Part shown: positions 11,908 to 23,479 of the stretch, one piece after another
How the letters are laid out: each line of letters begins with the position of its first letter
How positions within the stretch are numbered: the stretch's first letter is position 1
Assembly: GCF_963259705.1 (NCBI RefSeq)
Contig: NC_081842.1
Coordinates: 91,254,433-91,318,432, forward strand
Source: Myotis daubentonii
Taxonomy: Eukaryota > Chordata > Mammalia > Chiroptera > Vespertilionidae
Reading direction: 5' to 3'
DNA: 64,000 nucleotides
Made by a program: the position numbers and the translations under genes
Notes under the pieces: generated by a model
Seen by the model: the letters and a program-made list of their open reading frames with translations, nothing else
Told to the model about the DNA's origin: nothing
Databases searched by the model: none

Positions 11908-12626
11908 TGTTAGACCCCCAGAGCAAGGATGATGGGCCAGGAACAGAAACTCAGCAGGGCAGAGAGCCCCGGATACCTAGCAAGGGGCAAAACTGGGAAA
12001 GGGAGGACCTTGCCCCTAGGGTAACCTCTCCTCCCCTAATATATCAATGGTCCTGCTCTTTGGACCCTGGATCTTTCATATCGCTGGTCAGGTGGTTTAG
12101 ACCCCTGACCATTTCCTCCCTACAGATAACTTCTAGGCTTCAATTGTATTTCAGCTCCAGGCCCAGAAAAGCAGCAAAACCAGACAAGTGGCACTGCGGC
12201 TGCCAAAGCACCAGCTACACTGACTAATGACCTCTGACCCCACCCAGGCACTAATCAATCAGTGGAGACCACCACCTTGAAACAGCACACCTGGAAAGCT
12301 GATGGATATTCTATTGAGACCTTCCCCTGAGACTCCCCTAAGATTTCCACCTGCAAGAAAGAGATAAATTCCCACAGGACAAAAGACCCAGGGTGCTCTC
12401 TCTCCAAGGAGCACACCTGTGCCCTTCCCCCACAGGCATATGTACCCCAACCTCTAAGGGCCCCCAGGAGACTTGCAACCAGGGGAGCAATGGACAGCTG
12501 CAGCTCGTTCCGTGCTAACCCCCTGAACCTGTCTCAAAGGCACCCTTTTCTCTGAGTAGCCCTTCCCTTTGGATATCCCCATCTCCCATCCCCTTTTTCT
12601 TAAATAAATTAAATTTTCTTCCCTTT
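11908..12626 (+). mobile_element. Candidate solo LTR (unassigned)
   Basis: About 720 bp of sequence clearly richer in G+C than both flanks. It begins TGTTAGACCCC at 11908 and has an AATAAA signal at about 12604 followed by a T-rich stretch. Size, TG start and late poly(A) signal fit a retroviral long terminal repeat, but a matching CA end and a target duplication are not identified. No internal viral gene is present. It could equally be an unrelated repeat. Confidence 0.3.
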
Positions 12627-12985
12627 CTTTATTTTATTTATTTATTAAGTTCATTGGGGTGACATTGGTAAACATGAACATATAGGTTTCAGGTACGGCT
12701 TTCTCTGTTACAAGATCTGTATATTCCACCGTGTATCAACCACCCAAAATCAGATCTTCTTTTGTCACCATATATTAGGACACCCTTCTCCCCACAACCC
12801 CTTCCCTCTGCAAACCACCACACTGATGTTCATGTTCATGAGTTTCTGTTTTATATCCCACATATGAGTGAAATCATATGGTTCTTAGCTTTTTCTGACT
12901 GACTTATTTAACTTAGTATAATATTCTCAAGATGCATCTGGGTTGTTGCACATGGCACTATTTCATCCAATCACCATCTGAGATG
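12627..12985 (-). mobile_element. L1 3' end, reverse orientation
   Basis: On the plus strand 'ttcattggggtgacattggt' and 'aacatataggtttcaggtac' are the reverse complement of the classic L1M 3' terminus. They are followed by 'catatgagtgaaatcatatg' and 'ttatttaacttagtataata', the usual upstream 3'-UTR motifs. 5'-truncated and non-coding. Confidence 0.85.
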
Positions 12986-13052
12986 GCTATTTAGCCTGCC
13001 CATGCTCCACCACTTTAACCGTTAATCTTTCACTTTCCTTTACTATCAATTA

Positions 13053-13053
<1 letters not shown>

Positions 13054-13102
<49 letters not shown>
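13054..13102. repeat. (GT)n microsatellite
   Basis: About 24 GT units, ending in a 'gtttgtgttg' variant. Alternating purine-pyrimidine tract with Z-DNA potential. Confidence 0.97.
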
Positions 13103-13105
<3 letters not shown>

Positions 13106-13990
13106 TGTTGTAAAGATTCAATTCTATTTTTGAGCCTACCTTCACTGAGACAAATTGGGAAGGAAGTTAGGAAAGAGGAGGGTTGGAACTTGATATGAGG
13201 AAAAATAATTAGGTCAAATCTTCAAGTTTTCAATTTTGACATGGTTACTGAACAGAGGAGAGAGGGTCCAAGGAGCCCAGTTAGAAAATTCTACTTTGGT
13301 TTTTGCTTCATGTAAAGATTGTGGTATTTTCAGTGTAAAATAAAAATTGAAAAATAAAAGGTAAGCCTTTAAAAGGTGGCACAATCTTTCAAATCAGAAG
13401 CATACATTCTTTTGACATAAAATTGTTACTATAAGGAACATTCAAACCTGTGAAGAATTTTTGAGTTTATTGGAGCCATACTGTGGAAAAATGGAAGGAA
13501 GCAGAATCTCAAGGGATTGAGATAATGCTCAGGACAATTGTAGTTTGCACTTTGATTTATACATTACAGTCAAAAGAGGAGACTTAGTGGGTTACATGAA
13601 ATCCATTGGTGATAGATTAGGGGGGCAGGAGAAAGCAAAGGGGGGAGGGGGGAGAAATGTGGGATTGGATAAAAATTAAAATGATAGACACATGCTTCTT
13701 TTACTTATGTGGGTGCAGGCAGGATAATTAACAATCACAATTAACTCAACAACAATGAAGGGATTTGTGGTCTCCCCAGCACTGGTGCCTATGCTTCAAG
13801 GGGTCTGGAAAAAGGGAAATGACTTTGTTTTTGCAAAGGCATGTTAATCAGGCATGTTATTCTAAATGCAAAAAAAAAAAAAAAAAGGGACAGGTTTACT
13901 TACGGTGAAGATTAACCTTTGTTAGGGAAAAATACTGCCTTAAAACATGATTAATCACCATAAACTGCTTTTATTAAAAAAAAAAAAAAG
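13103..13990. other. Unassigned sequence
   Basis: No gene or repeat recognised, apart from short G-rich (13638-13653) and poly-A (13870-13886) runs. Confidence 0.45.
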
Positions 13991-14215
13991 TTGCCGAAAC
14001 CGGTTTGGCTCAGTGGATAGAGCGTCGGCCTGCGGACTGAAAGGTCCGGGGTTCGATTCCGGTCAAGGACATGTACCTGAGTTGCCGGCACATCCCCAGT
14101 GGGGGATGTGCAGGAGGCGGCTGATCGATGTTTCTCTGTCATCGATGTTTCTGACTCTCTATCTCTCTCCCTTCCTCTCTGTAAAAAATCAATAAAATAT
14201 ATTTTTTAAAAAAAG
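13984..14215 (+). mobile_element. Ves SINE (near-consensus copy)
   Basis: The best preserved Ves copy here. It has head 'ccgaaaccggtttggctcag' at 13997, the A-box region 'tggctcagtggatagag', B box 'ggttcgattcc' at 14050-14060, and 'gatcgatgtttctc' followed by 'catcgatgtttctg'. The tail 'aaaaaatcaataaaatatat' runs to about 14200. A-rich direct repeats ending 'aaaagtt' flank it. Confidence 0.95.
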
Positions 14216-15577
14216 TTTTGATTTCAGACCAACCTTGTGGTTACTTTAGGTTTCTGAGTTTGCAAGGCTGCCATGCAGGCCTTCCCTGAGCTAGTCAGGT
14301 TAGCATGTGGCCCCTTTTCATCCACCAAATCAATTTTTCTTGATATCTGAAGGTTACCTGAAATATGATATTATATATTTTTGAAGGTTTGAAATGTTGA
14401 CACACACAGTCAAACCTTCCTAGTTTTCACTCTTCTAATGTCAACATTTAATAGTTTTCACACAATTCTCAAAAGCCTCAACCGTCTTCCCTTAAAATAT
14501 TTCAGAAAAGGACTTCATAATAAAGTACCTAAAATTTTAAATTTTGTAGATGCCTCAAAGTCAATAATTTCCCATGTTCTATAATAGAATATATTTAAAA
14601 CAGATTCTAAACAAACCTGGTTTGATAATTCAAAAAAATATGTTGGTTGCACCCTTACAAATAATGCATATCCAATGAGTTAATTTGAGTAGATATTAAA
14701 AAGTTACAGTAATATCCAAAAAAATAATTAGCTTTTTGATCTTTCTTATGTTAATATAGTTTGCTTCTTTTAATTCCTCAGTGGCATTTTTTTGTAAAAA
14801 AAGATTATTCCCCCAGCCTTTTGATCATGGCTTTTAAGTATAATAATTTGTTATTTCTTAATAAGCAGAAACTACTAAAATTTACTTCTAGCTTATAGTC
14901 TAATTACATCAAACTCTCCCCCATTTTTATTTCCTATGCTTTAATATATACACATATAAATAATCTGAGTCCTAGTTTTGTTTCCCTGAAGGGAAAATAT
15001 TGACACTACCTAAATTATAATTTCACAATATGGAATTGACAGGAGTTAGAAAAAGGAACATACACTTTTTATTTCTCAATAAACTTTCTAAAATTTTGAA
15101 GATCTTCAAAAAATAATTTGTGTGGACTAGTTTTCTCACTTCTGAAATACCCTTTTCCCACAATTTGATGACAACTATTAGTGAGTATGTGTATTTTTTC
15201 CAAAATTATATTTACAAAGGGTAATTAAGACCCATAACACTTCTTCCTTTTCAAGTACAGTGCTTTGTGGCAACTATTTCACTATACACATAGAAGAAAC
15301 CACAGTGACTTTTATCTGACTAAGAATCATTATAATTCATCTGACCACTTGGGCCATTCTAAGTTTTTGTTGTTGTTGCTGTTTTTGTTGTAGTTGTTTT
15401 CATATGTGTGTCTGGATATTGCCTGAAATAATATAATCAAAGAGAAAAAGCATTTCACTTAATAAATACAGTATTGAAAGGAATTCTAGGGATAAAATAG
15501 GCAGGTTTAGGGAGTCTCGGGAATAAAGAGGGCCCATGGGGGAGGAATGCATAGGTGAGGGCTTGGAGTCGCCAGAA
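14216..15577. other. Unassigned AT-rich sequence
   Basis: No gene or repeat family recognised. An interleaved inverted-repeat cluster at 14383-14449 is described separately. Confidence 0.45.
14383..14449. repeat. Two interleaved 10-bp inverted repeats
   Basis: Arm A 'gaaggtttga' (14383-14392) pairs with 14410-14419. Arm B 'aaatgttgac' (14392-14401) pairs with 14440-14449. The order A-B-A'-B' is that of a pseudoknot. Function unknown. Confidence 0.7.
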
Positions 15578-15775
15578 GGCATACATTCACACAGAATAGA
15601 AAGGTGCCACAGGATAAGGGGAGAGGAAGGCATACATTCACAGAGGATCAAGAAAAATCACAGAGTACGGGAAAAAGGGAACATACTTTCACAGAGGATA
15701 GAGAAATGTCAACAGATGCTGGAAGGAGGAAAACATGTTCACAGGAGATAGAAGAGTGTTATAAGATAAGGGGGA
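15571..15775. repeat. Degenerate 51-bp minisatellite, about four units
   Basis: Units begin near 15577, 15629, 15680 and 15731, each with 'catacattcacag'-like, 'gatagaga'-like and 'agataaggggga'-like segments. Because 51 is a multiple of three, an open frame through it (15536-15751) shows a 17-residue periodicity (GIHSHRIE..., GIHSQRIK..., NILSQRIE...). I see no sign that it is a gene. Confidence 0.75.
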
Positions 15776-16384
15776 GGAAAAGAATGGGTACCATGTGGGA
15801 TGTGGGCTTTGAGCTGATATTCTGCAAAATGAGTGACCTATTAGAAAAGCACAGGGTAATAAAATGGGGACGGTGTCTAATTAGAAGGGAGCATGAAGAG
15901 ACAAAGAACTACAACATTTATAAACCTTAGAAAAAGGGGCTTGGTTGGTTACCTACTTGGGAACCCCTCCCTACATGGGAGTCTGTATTTGCTTCTAACA
16001 AATTCCCACCCTTTTACTAACAAGTCATTTTAGTCTGCAAATTTTATTCTTCAAACCATGAGGCAAGAACCAGAGAAGGGGAGATCCACTCCCTGCACCC
16101 TACGTTTCCGTACTCTTATCCTGTTAAAATTTCAAAGTAACACAGTATTAGATCTATTTGTCTACTCTATTCTCTACAGGAAGTTACAGAAAACAAATTT
16201 CAATGGTGGAATGGAATTGAAATGGCAACTTATCAGGGAAATGAAGACAGTTTTAATAAAGAGTTGAACACTTTAAGTATAGATTTAAATTATAGTTGTA
16301 TTTCCTTTAAACAGGATTTGGTTTTTCCATAGTTGGCTAAAATGTTTTCTCTGTGACTTGATGCTATGATTATTTGTTTAACCT
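15776..16384. other. Unassigned sequence
   Basis: No recognised gene. Together with the minisatellite this interval (about 15480-16010) is slightly richer in purines and G than its flanks and could be an unrecognised old repeat. Confidence 0.4.
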
Positions 16385-16526
16385 TCCTATATAATAAAGA
16401 GCTAATATGCTAATTAGACTGAACAGCTGAACAACCTTCTAGACATCCTTCCAGACGACCTTCCAGATGAAGCTGGGGCTGCGAGGGCCAAGCCACTTGC
16501 ACGAATTTCATGCATCGGGCCTCTAG
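16385..16526 (+). mobile_element. Short HeliBat-type Helitron (142 bp)
   Basis: It starts 'tcctatataataaagagc' at 16385 and ends 'tgcacgaatttcatgca' followed by 'tcgggcctctag' at 16526. Same short subfamily as 42322-42495 and 51244-51404. It retains only terminal regions and no coding capacity. Confidence 0.9.
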
Positions 16527-17709
16527 TTGTAGTATAAGCTCATATTTACAGAAATGTTTTAAAACCAGTGGAAAAATCATGTATGCTCTTCATCTAGATT
16601 CTCCAGTTGTGGATACATATACCATTTGCTTTATAATTGTCTCTGTGTGTATTAATGGAAATGTTAGCATAGGCAGTTAGTTAGTTGTTGACAGAGAACA
16701 GAATGAGAGCAATTAAAGCCAGACATCTAATTAAGCTGGATCAACTAGAAAGCTTTAGCTTTCAGATACTGCCCTGTCAAGGGGTTTAACATACTTCTGT
16801 TCTCCTGGGAGGGCAGGAAAATCTGGTTTTCCAATCTCCCAGGGAAAAATGGTCCCTTCCACCAGATTATGGGGGCTGGGCAATAAAGGGGAAATTCCTC
16901 TGCTGAATCATGCTCAGTAGAAGCCAAGATGGGATGGGGCAGGTCTTTCTACTCTGTGGCACACCCAGCAGGAGCCAAGTGGTGACCTAAAGGGGAGGAA
17001 TCTAGCCTGGGAAAATCTGGAAAAGTATCAGATTGGGTAAGGGCATGAAACTCCTGAAGATCTAGGAAAGTGATTGGTAAGGGGGAGGACCAGCACAAGC
17101 CCACCAAGTTCCAGGTTAATTTGAAACAAATCTCACCCCTTCCCAAACTCAAGATAATATAATCAAAGCTTACCAAAGTCCTGAGGCCTGCATGTTAGCA
17201 TGCATTCTCTCTCTATGGCAGCTGTGTGGGTCTAAATGTGGGCCTGGTTGGGGCAACACATCACTGGCTGGAGAACAGCTGGGAACAGAGGCTAAGCTAG
17301 TTGGAGGGGGACAGAGACCCAGCTGAACTATTGGAACTTCGGCATGGACTGAGATGAAGTAGGAAAACTTCAGATACTCTGCTGATGCTGGGCCATTGGC
17401 ACACCATCTCTGGGGCTCAGCCCTTCTTTTGGGCTTGGTGAGGAATAGTGTGGGCCTAAGGCTCCAGATATTAGACATTTTTTGTAGCAACATTGAACTG
17501 AGCCACTGGTCATGGATGAGACATCACCTAAGCCTTTCCTTTTTTCTTTGTTCAAAAAAAAAAAACAAAAAAAAAAAACCCACTTCCCACAGTATCCCCC
17601 CTCCTCATATGCTTGTATCCTTGAAATGCATTTTCTGCTTTACCATGAAAGAATCCTGTTTCCACCAGCAACATTACATATTATTGTTTTCTCTGAACAA
17701 TTTGAGATT
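16527..17709. other. Unassigned sequence of moderate G+C
   Basis: Open frames of 60-107 codons occur on both strands between 16745 and 17555 but match no domain I know, and they overlap each other in several frames. The raised G+C (about 16660-17520) suggests an unrecognised old repeat or LTR. No promoter or splice structure can be supported. Confidence 0.4.
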
Positions 17710-17778
17710 AAGTTACAGATATGATGCACCATTACCCCTGAATAAGACAGGGGCAATGGTGCTTCATATCTGTAACTT
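17710..17778. repeat. Near-perfect 31-bp hairpin, 7-nt loop
   Basis: The left arm (17710-17740, 'aagttacagatatgatgcac...') and right arm (17748-17778) are reverse complements with two mismatches, separated by 'aataaga'. The geometry fits a small palindromic MITE or a pre-miRNA-like fold. I do not recognise the family. Confidence 0.85.
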
Positions 17779-17979
17779 TTCCTACAAAAACATGATGATC
17801 TTGTTTATAGCCACAGTTCAACCATGAAAATCAGGACATTAACATTGTACTTGATCGAATTCACAGAATAATTTAAATTTCACAAATTGTCCAATGATTT
17901 GCTTTGTATCAAAAGGATCCAAGCCAGTCACTTGGCAATTAGTTTTCATGCCTCCAAAGCTTCCTTTAATCCCAGTTTC

Positions 17980-18920
17980 TTAGTTTTTCCTTGACCTTCA
18001 TGATCTGGGCATTTTAGAAAATATTTAAAAACTACTTATTTTGTTGAAAGAACTTCAGTTTGCTTTTTTTGGGTGTCCCTTGATTTGAATGAGGTTAAGC
18101 ATTTGAACAGGAATGTAACAGAAGTTGTACTGTATTCTAATTGTATTCTATCAGGTAATGCGTGCTTTTGATTTTTTCTGCTTCTGGAGGTGGTTAACTC
18201 TAGTGATTTTTTAAGGTGTTATACTCCGGGGTTGGCCCTATAAATTAAACTTTCATTTCTTTATAATTAATAATTTTTAGGGGAGATATCCATTGAATTA
18301 TGTAATTCTCCTAATCTTCATCAGACATTAACCCACTAACAGTTGCATCTACTGATAAGTTCTGAGTGAATTGATTGTTACTATTGTGGTTACCAAGCAG
18401 TGTTTTTCTAATTCCATCTACAGTCATTAGTGGTAACTTCCTGTAAGAAAAAGCTTCCTTTTATCCCAATGGATTCATTCATGTATTTATTTACACCATT
18501 ATGGATTCAGGGATTCTTGTTTTATTGAAGAGGTTTTAATCCACCCCATCCATTATTTATTTTGATGCCAAAATTATCCTTTACTTGGCTGGTCAGGCTT
18601 ATCATTCTTGAGCCCTTCCTTAATTTCTGAAACAATGTCCTCTAGGTTTATCTTGTCCTTTCCTGTTTAGCCTTAGAATAAGTCACTTCTCCAAGAAGAA
18701 ACCAAGATCTGGGTATTAGGTCTTGCTCCACTATTAAACCTCTCAGAGGGGAAAGTATATGTATATTTGCACACCCACATACATGTACATATTTATTCCT
18801 ATAGTTCTTTCTATTTCAATCTTATGGAAAACCTTAGTAAACACTGATGAACTTGCAAATCCTTGAGGTTTACTCAAGCTTTCCATATTCATAATTTCTT
18901 TCTCCAACTGTGTGAAATCT
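17980..18920 (-). mobile_element. Possible ancient L1M 3'-UTR fragment, reverse orientation
   Basis: Segments such as 'attattttgatgccaaaatt' and 'atggattcattcatgtattt' resemble reverse-complement L1M 3'-UTR sequence. The match is diverged and the borders are uncertain. Confidence 0.35.
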
Positions 18921-19128
18921 GGCTCACATTAGCCTTAAAGTATTTGCTTACTGGTTTCATTATCCTGTTTGCCACTAATTTCTTCACCATGCCAGGCTGC
19001 TACATCACTTAGCATCTTTCTTACCAAGTGTTGGCCTTCACTAAGCAACAACATTGCTTGGCCACCTTCTTTGGTTCCTACACTTTTTCTAGACCTCTTT
19101 GGCATTTTTTTTTTTAATAATCAACCTT

Positions 19129-19232
19129 TCATTAGAAATAAGAAAGGAAATAAATAAAGAAGGGTAAGAGGACAGAAGAAAGGAAGGTGAGTAAAAGTAA
19201 GGAAAGGAGATAAGGAAGAAAAAGGAAAATTG
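19129..19232. repeat. Purine-rich (A/G) tract
   Basis: Around 100 bp almost entirely A and G on the plus strand, with 'gaagg', 'aagaa' and 'ggaaag' motifs. No coding role is inferred despite a minus-strand open frame through it. Confidence 0.8.
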
Positions 19233-19909
19233 CTTGTTTAAAATAGCAAGTTTGCCAGTGAGCTTCAATTTCGGGTCCTGTATATTCTAAGCCAAGATTA
19301 CAAAGAGTTAGAGACTCTAGTCTCTCTGATCTCATGTTAAACTTGACCATTGGTGGTTTTCTCCATGTTCTACATGTCTGTCTCATCCTGCCCTTGGTTC
19401 GCGCTGTCCTCACCCTCTCTTTTCTTGTTCCTGTGTCATCCTTCCTTCCATGTGCATGTTCTCCCAGAGCACTTTCCAATTTCCTTGCACCACTTTGCAT
19501 CTCTGAAAGGTCCTGTGTTTTCTTGTATGTTATAGTCATGTCCATTTTGCTCCTTCACCAAGGTTGTAAAATTATTAGAACAAAGGGATTTTCTTTCTGG
19601 AATATGAATATCCTTCACAGTATTTAATACAAGCCTTAAATGGCAAATGCTCACTATTTCTATGCTGTGTTTACTCATTGAAATTACTTGAATGAGTAAC
19701 TTGCCCTCACAAAATTATAATTTTGAAAGGTTACCATTACTAAAAATCACATCACTTTTGGAATCAGTCCTCACCTTATTTCTTAAAGCCAAGCAGTCCT
19801 ATTTTTTCACCAAAACACTGAGTATCACATTAAAGAAAACAAGTTAAAATGGTGCCCAAAAACTGAAAAAAAAATAGATAGATAGATAAATAAATAAATA
19901 AAATCTAAG
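19233..19909. other. Unassigned sequence with short GATA/AAAT tract
   Basis: No gene recognised. A (GATA)/(AAAT) tract lies at 19875-19902. Confidence 0.4.
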
Positions 19910-19929
19910 AGCCTGAAATATTTACAACA

Positions 19930-20108
19930 ATGCTTCTCTCTCCATAAAAATGGGGGAAGGGGTTTGTAAATGGTTTTGGAAGGAGACTAGACTTTGGATA
20001 ATGAACACACAATACAATATACTGATGATGTATTATAGAATTGTACACCTGACACCTATGTAATTTTATTAACCAAGGTCACTCCAATAAATTTAATTAA
20101 AATTATAA
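19930..20108 (+). mobile_element. L1M 3' end
   Basis: 'tatagaattgtacacctgac', 'acctatgtaattttattaac' and 'caaggtcactccaataaatt' are the standard order of the L1MA-type 3' terminus. 5'-truncated and non-coding. Confidence 0.85.
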
Positions 20109-20144
20109 ATTAATTTGCTTAATAAAATATCACACTGCATATAA

Positions 20145-20180
20145 GATAGATAGATGATAGGTAGATAGATAGATAGATAA
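20145..20180. repeat. (GATA)n microsatellite
   Basis: Short imperfect 'gatagatagata' run. Confidence 0.85.
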
Positions 20181-20596
20181 ACCTGAGAGGGAATTAAGCA
20201 TTACATGTAATATTTATTAATCTGTTATTTGGAATAAGAAGTTGTTGGATATACTCACTATGATATTCTCAAAAAATAGTATTTGAGCTTCATAGTTGAA
20301 GCAAATTATTTAGTGAAATGAAATTTAACATCAATTTCCCAAGCTAAATTCCTCTATGTGGGTTATCTCAAGATGTGAAGGAATGTCATGTTTCACGTGT
20401 GCACAAAATTTTACAAAGCAAATATTTCTATATACCTTTCTATGTAAGTGTGAATAGGTGAAAACTTAATACTTTAAAATAGATATCAAGTTAGAAGAAG
20501 TACCAAAATCAAGTTATCTCCATATTTATCCATCATTAAATAAACATCAATTAATAAAAACTAAAAATGTGACACTCTAGAAGATAACATAAGATG

Positions 20597-20684
20597 AAAT
20601 ATAGATAGATATAGAAATAGGTATAGGTATAGATATAGATATAGATAGATATAGATATAGATATAGATATAGATATAGATATAA
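20597..20684. repeat. (ATAGAT)n hexanucleotide microsatellite
   Basis: Repeating 'atagat' with occasional 'gtatag' variants across about 85 bp. Confidence 0.95.
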
Positions 20685-20991
20685 ATCTTTTAATATTCCC
20701 ACTATGTGGATATCACAATGACTCATTGGGATTTAAGAATTTCAGTCTAACTTCAGAGCCATTGATCTTTACTGCTAGACTATAAAGAAATGCAGAAAAA
20801 ATACTCAATTGAGAATAATAAATTCCTATTGAATAAGCTGTGATAATATTTGAGGACACCTACATAAAAACATTATTGAAGTTAGTTAAAGTATAAGTAG
20901 TCATAGAGGTAAAACTAAGATTAGAATAATCATCTTTCATTAGATCTAGCTCAGAGATATTGTCTGGCAAATTATCTGCGCATGTTTGATA
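20685..20991. other. Unassigned sequence
   Basis: No gene or repeat recognised. Confidence 0.4.
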
Positions 20992-21421
20992 TCCTATATA
21001 ATAAAGAGGTAATATGCAAATTGACCCTCACTCCCTCACATCAGAAGATGGCTGCCACAAGATGGTCATAACCATGTGGTCACAAGATGGCTGCCCCCAC
21101 ATTGTCACAAGATGGCCCGCAGGGGAGGGATGTTGTGGACAACCAGGACTGCAGGGGAGAGCAGTTGGGGGTGATCGGGCTGGCAGGAGAGCAGTTAGGT
21201 GTCAATCAGGCCAGCAGAGGAGTGGTTGGGGACAATCAGGCAGGCAGGCAAGTGGTTTGGAGCCAGGAGTCCCAGATTGTGAGAGGGATGTCCAACTGCC
21301 GGTATGTAAACTGGCAGTCAGACATCCCCAAGGGGTCCCAGATTGGAGAAGGTGCAGGTTGGGCTGAGGGACAACCCCCGCCCTCCCCCCCGTGCATGAA
21401 TTTTGTGCACCAGGCCTCTAG
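20992..21421 (+). mobile_element. HeliBat-type Helitron (430 bp)
   Basis: It starts 'tcctatataataaagagg' at 20992 after A. It ends 'gtgcatgaattttgtgcac' then 'caggcctctag' at 21421 before T. Inside, 'acaagatgg' recurs several times (21057-21115), and an inverted repeat pairs 'ggatgtccaactgcc' (about 21287) with 'ggcagtcagacatcc' (about 21314). The open frames crossing it (21014-21367, 21087-21503) are incidental. Confidence 0.93.
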
Positions 21422-22332
21422 TATATTTATAAATTACATAGTCTTACCAGACATTCTTGGGTTGTTAAAATGGGAAGAGAAGGTTCCTAAAGAGGTAAAC
21501 TGAAGAACAGCTAGCTAGGAAAACTAGCTCCACTGTGTCCTAGGTTATTGTTCATGATAAAATTATGCAGTTTATATCGTTTTCCTATCTAAAAATAATC
21601 ACTCATTTGGGGCTCAAAATTTTGCTTTGTTTGTTTGACTGTCCATATAATTATTTTAACATTTAATTATACACTACTTCAAGATTGCTCATATTTTTTT
21701 CTTTTACTGTTACATAACTTTTAGTATAATCATGCCTGTCTGTTTGTTTGTTTGAACAAAATTTGTATCTTTTTGCATACAAAAGCTCTGTAATATACTT
21801 CTGATAAAGTGTGTAGCAAAGAGCTAAATACAAAGTACATTATCAATAAATATTAAAAATTTGAAAAAAACAGAAGGTGGGTAAGAGGGTGAAATAGAAA
21901 CAAAACAAACCAGAAAATTCAGAAATAATTCAAGATGACTGTGAAAGGCTCAGATCTAATATAGACTTTTCCTCTTTGAGGTTTTCCTTTGTGATTCAAG
22001 ACACTGTGATCTTCTTTTATGAACCACCTTAGTAAATGCTGTCAAGGCAACACACTTGAGCACTGGTTTGTCTTGCTTATGTTTTTCAGCCTTTTACTCT
22101 TCTTTTTAGTCCACAATTCTTAGTATGCTCCTAAAGCAGAATAATGACACAGAAAGCTGACTTAATGAATGATGTCTTTGCTCTATTATATAGAAGATTT
22201 ACCAATTGATTAAAGAAGGGGAGGAGGGGCCAAGAACTTCTTATATTGCTCCTATTAAACAATGTTATAACAGATTTGGTGCTCAATGAGAAACTTGTAA
22301 AAAAAAAACAAAAAAACTCTAGAAGCTATGGA
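21422..22332. other. Unassigned sequence
   Basis: No gene recognised; includes a short (TTTG)n run near 21738. Confidence 0.4.
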
Positions 22333-22512
22333 GAGGCTCTAGTGTAGTGGTTAAGCAAGAGATTTCTGGATCCAGAACATCTGTGTTCCTATTCTAGTTT
22401 CATGAATTTGTAAATTATGCATAATCTCTTTGTGGGTCAGTTCCCCTAATGTTGATACATTAGTTTGTACCCTAAAGGGTTGTTGTGAAGATTAAAAAAA
22501 AATATTTATCAT
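22333..22512 (+). mobile_element. MIR SINE
   Basis: The order 'tagtgtagtggttaagca', 'gagatttctggatccagaa', 'cataatctctttgtgggtca' and 'aagggttgttgtgaagatt' follows the MIR consensus from tRNA head to tail. Ancient mammalian SINE, diverged. Confidence 0.75.
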
Positions 22513-22520
22513 CATTTAGA

Positions 22521-22762
22521 ACAAGGTTTATCAAACTTAGCACAGGTAATTATTTGTCGCAGAAGGATATGCTGTACATTGCAGGATTTATGACAGCATC
22601 CTTAGACCCCACCCACTAGATGCCTATAGCACTACTGCCCCACCCCCTGTCATGACAAAAAAAAAAAAAAAAAATCTCTAGATATTTTCAAATGTCTACA
22701 ATTGGCAACTGTCAATTGCCAATTCGATGGGCAAAATATCTCAAATTGAGAACTAATGGTCT
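22521..22762 (-). mobile_element. MER5A-like hAT element, reverse orientation
   Basis: 'gcatccttagaccccaccca' and 'ctagatgcctatagcactac' are diagnostic of MER5A read in reverse. A poly-A run (22658-22674) has expanded inside it. It starts near 'caaggtttatcaaacttagc' and ends near 'tcaaattgagaactaatgg'. Confidence 0.8.
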
Positions 22763-22811
22763 CTAGAGACTTTATAGTGCATATGAAAAACCTAAGTTCA
22801 TTTATTATACA

Positions 22812-23479
22812 CTAGGGGCCCAGTGCATGAATTTGTGCACCTTGAAAGGAACTGTGGGCCTTGAGGCTGCAGTAGGCACAGGGGTGGGTCTCGGCTCATC
22901 CTCCACACCCCCCCCACCCAGCCCCTCTCTCCTCAGCCCCAGCCCCCTGTTTGCCCACAACCCTGTTCCCGAGGCCGCTGCTCCCACGCACTGATGGTGC
23001 CGGCCCCACTCACACCTGCTGAAGGCATGGAGTGATTGGAGCTGGTGACAGCAGCGGGTGAGAGCTGCTGTCCCAATCACCCCTCAGGAGTTGGAGGAGG
23101 TGGAGAAGCCCTGAGGGGCGTACAGGGACAGCAGCCAGGCACCAGCAGTGGGTGTGAGTGGTGGCTCTGGCGCCAGCTGTTGGTGTGAGCAGGGCAGGCA
23201 TTGACAGCAGGTGTGAGCACTAGGCGGGACCAAGGTATGTGCTGGAGCAAAGAATTTTCAGTAACCACCAGAGGCTTGACCCAATGACAGCGACCGGCAC
23301 CCCGCCTTAGTCTGGCGCCCCCGCTCACTTGCTCCACCATCCTGCCATGGCCAATGTCTGCCATGTTCTGCGCACACCCCCTGGTCAGCGCACCTCACAG
23401 TGACCAGTTGTTCAGTTGTTCAGTAGTTCCGGTTGTTCCACCATTTAGTCTTTTGCATATAAGCTTTTATTATATAGGA
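22812..23479 (-). mobile_element. HeliBat-type Helitron, reverse orientation (668 bp)
   Basis: The 3' CTAG is at 22812-22815, followed by the palindromic 'gtgcatgaatttgtgcac'. The 5' TC is at 23478-23479 (minus strand TCCTATATAATAAAAGC). Flanks are A (minus-strand side of 23480) and T, the expected target. The interior is G+C-rich and shares a subfamily with 3898-4576. Open frames inside are chance. Confidence 0.93.

Noticed and set aside
13994..14206. tRNA-like head with A and B boxes (possible tRNA gene)
   Set aside because: No cloverleaf closure and many identical copies; this is the tRNA-derived Ves SINE, not a tRNA gene.
17396..17827. 143-codon open frame
   Set aside because: Contains a poly-A-derived lysine run and a hairpin, matches no domain, and overlaps several other frames.
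21014..21503. 117- and 138-codon open frames with W/G/Q-rich repeats
   Set aside because: Inside or across the HeliBat 20992-21421; the repetitiveness comes from the element.
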